From positions 1 to 35,494 of the forward strand of contig JAGQJE010000232.1 of assembly GCA_020430775.1 (NCBI GenBank): 35,494 nt of DNA, written 5' to 3'. Under the pieces are notes generated by a model that ran no database searches, was not told the origin of the DNA, and saw only the letters and a program-made list of their open reading frames with translations. Source of the DNA: Myxococcales bacterium (lineage in GTDB: Bacteria > Myxococcota_A > Polyangia > Polyangiales > Houyiibacteriaceae). How positions within the stretch are numbered: position 1 is the stretch's first letter; every line of letters starts with the position of its first letter. Of this stretch, positions 30,122 to 35,494 are shown piece by piece. Both the position numbers and the translations under genes were made by a program.

Positions 30122-30934
30122 TCATCGCATCGACGCCATCTCCGCAGCCGGCGGGTGCGCGGGGTGGGCTCCGGGCTGGCCGCGCGCCGAGTCGGACGCA
30201 GCGGCGACCTCGTGGGCCGGACAGGCTGCTGCGCCGCCCGTGCGCAGGGCGTGGACCGGGCGCAGCGCGAAGATGACCGCACCGAGCGCGAGGACGACGG
30301 CGAGGACGCGCGCGGGTCCGGGCCCCGTCGGAGCGCGCTGAAGGAGCCACGCCGCCGCGATCAGCCCGAGCCCGGAGACCGCCGCGAAGCTGCTCATGAC
30401 GAGCGCGCCGCCGAGCGAGACGCCGGTCCCCGCCGCGACGAGCAGCGCCGCGGCGAGCGCCCCGCAGGGCAGCAGCGCGGTGACCAGGCCGAGCGCGAAG
30501 GGCCGGGCGATGACCGTGTGCGCCGCGCGGCGGACGGGACCCGCCGGCCGCTGCGGGGCGTCGCCGCGCCCGCGTCGCAGGGGGATCAGCGCATCGGCGG
30601 GCTCCGGCGATCGACGGGTCGTGGGTGTACGCGCGCTCTCGAAGGCTCGGTACGCCGACAGCCCGAGCCCGGCGGCGAGCGCCCAGCTCAGCAAAGCGCT
30701 ACCCCAGGCGCCCGGCAGCCCCCAGCGCAGCGTGTGTCCGAGCGCGCCGGCGATCGCGCCGAGCGCCGCGTAGCTCACGACGCGACCAGCCTGGTACCGC
30801 AAGGGCGCGGCGGCACCGGCGCCCTTCGGGCAGGCGGCCGCGGCGAGCGGGCCGCACATGCCGACACAGTGCGGCACCGAGCTCGCGCCGGCGACCGCCC
30901 CGAGCGCCAGCCACGCCGACAGGGACACCCACAT
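30122..30934 (-). CDS. Sulfite exporter TauE/SafE (DsbD-like) family membrane protein
   Basis: A 270-residue multi-helix protein. It starts LGAVAGASSVPHCVGMCGPL, the GxxSSxHCxGMCGP signature of the PF13386 family often found beside cco genes, and has a second matching half ALGLVTALLPCGALAAALLVAAGTG. About six helices plus a Cys/His-containing C-terminal tail are visible. Homologues have been proposed to transport copper or heavy metals or to help c-type cytochrome maturation; its position as first gene of the cbb3 cluster fits copper supply. The ATG at 30934 has no obvious ribosome site. The 255-bp upstream gap (30935-31189) contains a hairpin at 31132-31151 but no clear FNR box. Confidence 0.83.
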   Translation of the reverse strand: MWVSLSAWLALGAVAGASSVPHCVGMCGPLAAAACPKGAGAAAPLRYQAGRVVSYAALGAIAGALGHTLRWGLPGAWGSALLSWALAAGLGLSAYRAFESARTPTTRRSPEPADALIPLRRGRGDAPQRPAGPVRRAAHTVIARPFALGLVTALLPCGALAAALLVAAGTGVSLGGALVMSSFAAVSGLGLIAAAWLLQRAPTGPGPARVLAVVLALGAVIFALRPVHALRTGGAAACPAHEVAAASDSARGQPGAHPAHPPAAEMASMR

Positions 30935-31131
30935 CGACGGCGGACGCTAGCATGAGCCGTGCCGCGTCGGGCTCGTGGGCACACCGCCTCGCAGCCCGCG
31001 TCGTAAAGCCGGATCGCGCGCGCGGCCTGAGTCGCGCCGCGCAACCCATGCGCTCTGGGGGGCGGGAACGAAGGGTTTGCGCTGGACGGCGTCGACCCTG
31101 ACGTCGCCTGCGTCGCCGCCGTCCCCGCCGT

Positions 31132-31151
31132 CGCCGCGGGCCTCCGCGGCG
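31132..31151 (-). terminator. GC-rich hairpin after the thioesterase gene
   Basis: CGCCGCGG (31132-31139) pairs with CCGCGGCG (31144-31151) around a GCCT loop: a perfect 8-bp stem 39 bp downstream of the thioesterase stop (minus strand). There is no T-tract. Could end that transcript or lie in the leader of the cbb3 cluster. Confidence 0.35.
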
Positions 31152-31189
31152 GGCGTGTCAGGCGACCGAGGCGGCTCTTGGGCGGGGCG

Positions 31190-31981
31190 CTAGCGCCGAA
31201 GATTATCCGGCGGGGTCCCGTAGGGCACCGGCTCGCCCACCACTTGGGCGCCGATGCGCAGCGCCGCGCGGTGGATGACCGCGCCGTCCTCGACGCGGGT
31301 CAGCTCGAGCTCCCGCACGTCGCCCTCGTCGTCCCCGCCGCGCCACATCTGCATCTGCAGCACCTGTCCCCCGCGCGCCTCCGCCTGGTACTCGAGGGAC
31401 AGCGCGCCGATCGGGCGGTCGCTGCCCGCGGCGTGGCCGGCCGCCGCCGCGAGCTGCAGCGTGTCGTCCGCGAAGTCGAGGTAGCGCGCCTGGTTCACGT
31501 GTCGGAACAGGTCGAGATCGCTCGGGCGAACCACGAAGCGGCGCACGAAGGGCTCGCCGGCGCGGGACGCGAGCGCGGGCGCCGGGCCTGCGGGTGAGGG
31601 CTCGACGAAGTCGCGTAGGGCGGGGTCGAGCGGCGCTGGGCGGCCGCCGTCGAGGTTCACTATGGCGATGTCCGCGCGGGCGATCACCGTGCCGTCTTCA
31701 CGCTCGACCAGGTGGCCGTGGCCGAAGCTCGTCCGTCCGACCCGTGAGAGCCAGGTTTGGACGCGCAGCGCCTCCGGGTAGCGGGCCGGTTCGAGGTACT
31801 CGTAGCGCGCCGCCCGGACCACGCCGCCCGCGATGCGCCCCACCAGCACGAAGTCCGGGTCCTTGAACGCCTCCCACCGCGCGTGCTCGCAGTAGCGCGC
31901 GATGTGGGAGATCGAGACGCAGCCGTTGGCCGCCATCTCGACGCCGCGGACAGATATGGGGGTGACGACACGCTCGTGCAT
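31190..31981 (-). CDS. Acyl-CoA/acyl-ACP thioesterase family protein, double hotdog
   Basis: A 263-residue protein with two hotdog repeats. The first (about 1-115) has ISVRGVEMAANGCVSISHIARYCEHARW and RTSFGHGHLVE, the second (about 145-255) has RRFVVRPSDLDLFRHVNQARYLDFADD, the typical D-x-D/F-x-H-V-N-x-A-x-Y pattern of 4-hydroxybenzoyl-CoA/acyl-ACP thioesterases. It would hydrolyse an acyl thioester; the chain length is unknown. The ATG at 31981 begins the first hotdog. The frame stays open upstream across the hexanucleotide array and would add about 240 Arg/Glu-rich residues, which I regard as artefact. Divergent from an enoyl-CoA hydratase-family gene, which could suggest fatty-acyl metabolism, but this is weak. 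Confidence 0.82.
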   Translation of the reverse strand: MHERVVTPISVRGVEMAANGCVSISHIARYCEHARWEAFKDPDFVLVGRIAGGVVRAARYEYLEPARYPEALRVQTWLSRVGRTSFGHGHLVEREDGTVIARADIAIVNLDGGRPAPLDPALRDFVEPSPAGPAPALASRAGEPFVRRFVVRPSDLDLFRHVNQARYLDFADDTLQLAAAAGHAAGSDRPIGALSLEYQAEARGGQVLQMQMWRGGDDEGDVRELELTRVEDGAVIHRAALRIGAQVVGEPVPYGTPPDNLRR

Positions 31982-32016
31982 GGACGCTCCGGGGGCCAGC
32001 GAGGAAACGCCGAACG

Positions 32017-32033
32017 AGCCGGTCGTACCGGCT
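32017..32033 (-). promoter_or_regulatory. Perfect hairpin in the thioesterase leader
   Basis: AGCCGGT (32017-32023) and ACCGGCT (32027-32033) form a 7-bp stem with a 3-nt loop, 35 bp upstream of the thioesterase ATG and 25 bp from array 3. Operator or leader structure is possible; function unknown. Confidence 0.3.
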
Positions 32034-32057
32034 AGCGGCCGCTCACGCCAGGCCCCA

Positions 32058-32286
32058 CCCCGCCCCCGCCCCCGCTCCCGCCCCCGCGCCGAAGCCCGAT
32101 CCCGAACCCGATCCCGCGCCGAAGCCCGATCCCGCTCCCGCTCCCGAACCCGCTCCCGCTCCCGCTCCCGCTCCCGCTCCCGAATCCGCTCCCGAATCCG
32201 CTCCCGCTCCCGCTCCCGCTCCCGCTCCCGCTCCCGCTCCCGCCCCCGCTCCCGCTCCCGCTCCCGCTCCCGCCCCCGCCTCCCGC
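32058..32286 (-). repeat. GGGNNC hexanucleotide array 3 (G-rich on - strand)
   Basis: About 38 units of CCCGCT/CCCGCC with variants CCCGAA, CCCGAT and CCGCGC, the longest array of the window. The left part holds a higher-order repeat: a segment CGCGCCGAAGCCCGATCCCG occurs twice. It fills most of the 391-bp gap (31982-32372) between the divergent thioesterase and enoyl-CoA hydratase genes. The flanking 87 bp before the hydratase ATG show no confident promoter. The array yields long open frames of SR, RE or GA dipeptides that are not genes. Confidence 0.95.
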
Positions 32287-32372
32287 GGCCCGGGGCGCGT
32301 CCTTGCGTCGAGTCGCGAGCGCGTGGCAGCGTGGGGCCGCGACGCCGCCGGCGGGGCGTCGCGTGGGGAGTC

Positions 32373-33128
32373 ATGCCGAGCGAACACATCCAGACCGAGC
32401 TGCGGGACGACGGCGTCTTCGAGATCCGCTTCGACCGCCCCGCCGCCAAGAACTCGTTCACGACCGACATGTACGAGGCGGCAGCCGACGCGCTCGACGC
32501 GGCCTCCGCGGACGCCGGCGCCCGCGCCGTGCTCCTGCGTGGATCCGGCGGCGACTTCAGCAGCGGCAACGACCTGCGGGACTTCGTGGAGCGCCCGCCG
32601 CGCGGACCCGAGGACACCCCGTTTCCGTTCATGAAGACGCTCGCGCGCTTCGAAAAGCCGGTCGTGGCGCGGGTCGACGGAGTCGCGGTCGGCATCGGCG
32701 CCACGCTCCTGCTCCACTGCGACCTCGTCTACGCCGCCTCCGACGCGCGCTTCATGCTGCCCTTCGTGAACCTCGGCGTCTCGCCGGAGTGCGGGTCGAG
32801 CTTCCTGCTCCCGCGCATCGCCGGCCACCGCATCGCGGCCGAGGCGGTCATGCTCGGCGGGCTCTTCGACGCGACGCTGGCGGCCGACCTCGGCCTCGTG
32901 ACGCGCGTGGTGGCCCCGGACGCGCTCGACGAGAGCGTCGCGCGGGCGCTCTCGACCCTGCTGCGCAAGCCGGACCGCGCGCTCCGCGCCAGCAAGCGGC
33001 TGATGCGCGCGCACCTGCTCGACGACCTGCTCGCGCACATGGACGAGGAAGCGCGGGTCTTCTGCGCCCTGCTGCGGACCGAGGAGTCCCGAGCCGCGAT
33101 CGAGGGCTTCTTCAGCAAGCGGCGGTAG
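32373..33128 (+). CDS. Enoyl-CoA hydratase/isomerase family protein
   Basis: A 251-residue crotonase-fold protein. It has FEIRFDRPAAKNSFTTDM at the N-terminus, the oxyanion-hole segments FSSGNDLRDF and VDGVAVGIGATLLLHCDLV (about 60 and 108), and GVSPECGSSFLLPRIAGH, with a catalytic-type Glu in PECG. Such enzymes hydrate or isomerise acyl-CoA thioesters (fatty-acid oxidation or related pathways). The ATG at 32373 has GGGGAG at 32365-32370 and gives a normal N-terminus; frames starting farther upstream read through the hexanucleotide array. The exact substrate is unknown. Ends in a terminator overlapping the stop codon. Confidence 0.88.
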   Translation: MPSEHIQTELRDDGVFEIRFDRPAAKNSFTTDMYEAAADALDAASADAGARAVLLRGSGGDFSSGNDLRDFVERPPRGPEDTPFPFMKTLARFEKPVVARVDGVAVGIGATLLLHCDLVYAASDARFMLPFVNLGVSPECGSSFLLPRIAGHRIAAEAVMLGGLFDATLAADLGLVTRVVAPDALDESVARALSTLLRKPDRALRASKRLMRAHLLDDLLAHMDEEARVFCALLRTEESRAAIEGFFSKRR

Positions 33129-33138
33129 CGCTTTTTTT
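33117..33138 (+). terminator. Rho-independent terminator overlapping the hydratase stop
   Basis: AAGCG (33117-33121) pairs with CGCTT (33129-33133) around a 7-nt loop that contains the TAG stop, followed by a T run through 33138 and further T-rich sequence. The stem is short but the T-tract is striking in this GC-rich genome. Confidence 0.55.
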
Positions 33139-33370
33139 CGTTTTGTTTGGAAGCATCGTGCGCCGCAGGGCGTAGTGTTGGCTGGCAATAGGCGCCGCGG
33201 GGACACATGATGAGGGTGCTCGAGGCCGCCGCCTCACGTTCTCGCTACACGTTGATGCTCGCGACGCGCGGCCTTGCACGGAGACGTGGGGGCGCCGTTG
33301 CGACCCGCCGGCGCGAGTGCGCACCGGCAGCGCGCCGGCGAGCGCGCTCCGATACGATGGGTTGCGTGAC

Positions 33371-34228
33371 ATGCCTCTCTCTGCCCACCAGCTCCCACGC
33401 CTCGATCTCTTCGGTCTGCCATTTTGTGCGTCCGACTCGCTCCGCGCCGTCGCGGACGACATCTGGGCCACGGAGCGCTGCGATCGCGGCAAATGGCCCC
33501 TCGTGGTCACGCCCAACGTCGACGTGCTGGTCCAGCTCGCGCGGCCCGAGAACGCCGGGCTGCGGGCGGGCGTCGAGCGCGCGCAGTGGGTCTTGCCCGA
33601 CGGCCAGCCGATCGTGACCCTGAGCAAGCTCGTCTATGGTGCCCGGGGAGGGCTCCCGCGACGCCTGACTGGGAGCGATCTCTTCCCGCTGCTCTGGGAG
33701 CGGATCTGCCGCTTCGAGACACCCACGCTCCTGTTGGCGCCAACGGCCGCTGTCGGCGAGCGGTTGCGGGCGGAGAACCCGAACGCGGTCTACTTCGCGC
33801 CGCCCTTCTTCGCCCAAGCCGATGGCGCGGCCCACGACGACGTCGTGACCCGCCTCGTCTCGCTGCTCGAGGGCCGCTCCTTCGAGTACTTCCTGGTCGG
33901 CCTCGGTTTCCCGAAGCAGGCGAGCACCTCGTTCGCCGCCCTCGAGGCGCTCAGCGCGCGGGGCCTCCCCTTGCCCAAGACGCTGCTGCTCGGGGCGGCG
34001 TTCGAGTTCTATCTCGGACTCAAGACACGCGCGCCGCAGATCTATCAGCGACTGGGCATCGAGTTCGCGCACCGGCTGATGTCCGAGCCACGGCGCCTCG
34101 CGAAGCGCTACCTCGTCGACGACGTGGCGTTCCTGCCCATGGCGTATCACGAGGTTCGGCGGCCGCGCCCACGCCACCCACGCCCCGCGTCGACAGCCCG
34201 GCTCGAGGAGCGTGTGCGGCGACCCTGA
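33371..34228 (+). CDS. WecG/TagA/CpsF family glycosyltransferase (GT26)
   Basis: A 285-residue enzyme of the family that adds N-acetylmannosamine(uronic acid) or similar sugars to a lipid-linked intermediate. Landmarks are RLDLFGLPFCASD near the N-terminus, VVTPNVDVLVQLAR, WVLPDGQPIVTLSKL (the family's ADG-like motif), RRLTGSDLFPLL, FLVGLGFPKQ and a C-terminal GIEFAHRLMSEPRRLAKRYL, which fits the WE(W/F)-hRL-PRR block. No signal peptide; peripheral membrane attachment at the C-terminus is usual. The ATG at 33371 (MPLSAHQ) is preferred over the upstream GTG at 33317, as conservation starts at PRLDLFGLP. No polysaccharide gene cluster is adjacent in this window. The 242-bp gap before it shows only the terminator at 33117-33138. 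Confidence 0.85.
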   Translation: MPLSAHQLPRLDLFGLPFCASDSLRAVADDIWATERCDRGKWPLVVTPNVDVLVQLARPENAGLRAGVERAQWVLPDGQPIVTLSKLVYGARGGLPRRLTGSDLFPLLWERICRFETPTLLLAPTAAVGERLRAENPNAVYFAPPFFAQADGAAHDDVVTRLVSLLEGRSFEYFLVGLGFPKQASTSFAALEALSARGLPLPKTLLLGAAFEFYLGLKTRAPQIYQRLGIEFAHRLMSEPRRLAKRYLVDDVAFLPMAYHEVRRPRPRHPRPASTARLEERVRRP

Positions 34229-34322
34229 AGGGCGTTCACCGCGGCTCACCGCGGCCCACCGCCGTCCACCGGCCGCGCTGGCGGGGCTGGTGTAGCGGGC
34301 CGGCGTTCGGTACAACCACGCG

Positions 34323-35483
34323 GTGTCGCGTCGCCGCTGCCTCCCCGTCGCCTTCGTGGCGCTCTTCGCGCTCTGCGTCGCGGCCGGCTGCGCCGATGGC
34401 GGCACCCCGGGCGTCCCCTCCGACGGTGGCGTCGACGCCGCGACCCCGGACGGCGGCGCGCTCCCGCTCGGCGATGCGCTGAGCGTCCCCCGCGACGAGA
34501 CCTGGCGGTGGGTCCCGATCGACGGCATGCGCTGCGCCGACGGCTCGGCGGGCGGCATGTACACGAGCTTCTCGAGCGAGAGCGACGACTTCGTCCTGTT
34601 CCTCCGGGGCGGCGGGGTCTGCTACGACCTGCAGACCTGCCAGCTCGACGCGCCGATGCTCGACGGGCTCGGCCCGGACCCGCTCGGCGCGTGGCTCGCC
34701 GAGGGGGTCGCGACGCGCGGCATCTTCGATCGGTCCGACGCGACCAACCCGCTGCGCCACGCGAGCTTCGCCGTCCTGCCCCACTGCACGGGCGACTTCC
34801 ACCTGGCCGATCGCGTGTCCACCTACCCGCCGCTCGAGCCGCTGCACCAGGTGGGCTACGAGAACGTCCGCGTGGCCCTCACGCGCCTCGTGCCTACGTT
34901 CGCGCACGCGTCGCGCGTCGTGCTGGCCGGCTTCAGCGCGGGCGGCGTCGGCGCGCTCGGCAACTACGACCAGGTCGCCAGCGCGTTCGCGCAGGTCGGC
35001 CAGCCGCCGCCGTACCTCATCGTCGACGCGGGCCCGGTCCTGCGCGAGCCCTTCCTCGCGGCCGCCTCGCAGGCGAAGATCCGCGCCGGTTGGGGGCTCG
35101 ACGAGACCCTCGGGCCCTCCTGTCCGTCCTGCGCGGCCGACGGCTACCACGAGCTGGTGGCGCGCCTGCGCGTCCTGCACCCGGGCGTTCGCAGCGCGCT
35201 CGTCTGCGCGTACGAAGACATGACCGTGCGCGTCCTCTACCAGCTCATGGGCAGCGGCGACTACCTCGGCGACGAGGACCGGCTGCGGGACGGGCTGCGC
35301 GATTTCGCGACCTGGGCCGACCGGCTCACGCCCGCCGGGAGCAGCGCCCAGCGCGAGCTCTTCTACGCGAGCACGCGCCACGGCGCGCTCATCGTCGCGC
35401 CCCTGTCCGACACGCCGGGGCTCGCCGCCTTCCTCACGGCCCAGCTCGACGACGACCCCGGCTGGGCGAGCGTGACCCCGTGA
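34323..35483 (+). CDS. Pectin-acetylesterase-like lipoprotein
   Basis: A 386-residue secreted alpha/beta hydrolase-like protein. The GTG at 34323 begins MSRRRCLPVAFVALFALCVAAGC, a lipoprotein signal with Cys23, followed by an Asp/Gly/Pro-rich linker (to about 50). The domain has the pectinacetylesterase/Notum-type blocks FLRGGGVCYDLQTC, and GFSAGGVGALGN with the nucleophile Ser (about residue 204); a DM-containing segment CAYEDMT and the His in STRHG are good candidates for the rest of the triad. Expected to deacetylate a carbohydrate or lipid substrate at the cell surface; plant-pectin specificity is not established. The stop codon lies inside the GTGACCCC repeat at the window end. Confidence 0.8.
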   Translation: MSRRRCLPVAFVALFALCVAAGCADGGTPGVPSDGGVDAATPDGGALPLGDALSVPRDETWRWVPIDGMRCADGSAGGMYTSFSSESDDFVLFLRGGGVCYDLQTCQLDAPMLDGLGPDPLGAWLAEGVATRGIFDRSDATNPLRHASFAVLPHCTGDFHLADRVSTYPPLEPLHQVGYENVRVALTRLVPTFAHASRVVLAGFSAGGVGALGNYDQVASAFAQVGQPPPYLIVDAGPVLREPFLAAASQAKIRAGWGLDETLGPSCPSCAADGYHELVARLRVLHPGVRSALVCAYEDMTVRVLYQLMGSGDYLGDEDRLRDGLRDFATWADRLTPAGSSAQRELFYASTRHGALIVAPLSDTPGLAAFLTAQLDDDPGWASVTP

Positions 35484-35494
35484 CCCCGTGACCC
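35472..35494 (+). repeat. 8-bp tandem repeat GTGACCCC at the window edge
   Basis: GTGACCCC occurs at 35472-35479 and 35480-35487 and continues as a partial third copy to the window end. It overlaps the last codons and TGA stop of the esterase-like gene. The total copy number is unknown because it runs off the window. Confidence 0.75.

Noticed and set aside
30935-31189. FNR/ANR box (TTGAT-N4-ATCAA) upstream of the cbb3 cluster
   Set aside because: I looked for it because cbb3 operons are often oxygen-regulated, but no matching dyad is present.
32058-32286. CRISPR array
   Set aside because: The units are contiguous six-base repeats without spacers and no cas genes are present.
31982-32704. 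A 504-residue minus-strand frame extending the thioesterase through array 3 with an Arg/Glu dipeptide domain
   Set aside because: The hexamer has no stop codon in any frame, so the array is open in all frames; the thioesterase similarity starts at the ATG at 31981, and the extension overlaps the hydratase gene antisense.

Overview
The window is a very GC-rich chromosomal segment that looks like a myxobacterium or close relative (Myxococcota, Polyangiales/Sandaracinus-like). This is inferred from three Hanks-type Ser/Thr kinase-fold proteins in 22 kb, an RpoH-like sigma factor, an ECF sigma/anti-sigma pair, lipoproteins with Asp/Gly/Pro-rich linkers, and the codon bias. I see no rRNA, CRISPR array, insertion sequence or phage gene; it reads as ordinary core chromosome with several unusual local arrangements.

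Layout. 1-6.9 kb: 5'-truncated DNA methylase, Ser/Thr kinase (-), hexanucleotide array, tRNA-Leu(CAA) and hisC (+), a coiled-coil Ser/Thr kinase (-), an N-formylglutamate amidohydrolase-type gene (+) and a small unknown gene (-). 7-10.1 kb: MBL-fold hydrolase, RpoH-like sigma factor with a structured leader, and a cytochrome c-like lipoprotein (all +). 10.2-14.5 kb: citrate synthase (-), second hexanucleotide array, then an overlapping XPB-type helicase/Bax1-type nuclease pair (+). 14.6-17.2 kb: gyrB (+). 17.2-19.4 kb: aldehyde dehydrogenase and a DsbA-fold protein (-). 19.6-22.6 kb: a compact (-) operon of small lipoprotein, membrane-anchored pseudokinase, ECF sigma factor and NrsF-like membrane anti-sigma factor. 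22.7-30.9 kb: a complete cbb3 oxidase locus (-), read as TauE/SafE-type protein, ccoI, ccoS, fused ccoNO, ccoQ, monoheme ccoP, ccoG. 31.2-35.5 kb: double-hotdog thioesterase (-), third hexanucleotide array, enoyl-CoA hydratase-family gene, WecG/TagA glycosyltransferase and a pectin-acetylesterase-like lipoprotein (+).

How the parts relate. The cbb3 locus combines structural subunits (CcoNO, Q, P), copper supply (CcoI), assembly (CcoS, CcoG) and an associated membrane protein; five consecutive gene boundaries overlap or abut, so it is probably one translationally coupled unit. The ECF operon links a catalytically dead kinase fold with a periplasmic tail to a sigma factor and its membrane inhibitor, suggesting a signal-transduction cassette. 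The helicase/nuclease pair resembles the archaeal XPB-Bax1 repair module.

The most striking non-genic signal is three arrays of a degenerate GGGNNC hexamer, each in a gap between head-to-head genes (three of five such gaps here). Each array is a run of consecutive canonical G-quadruplex motifs.
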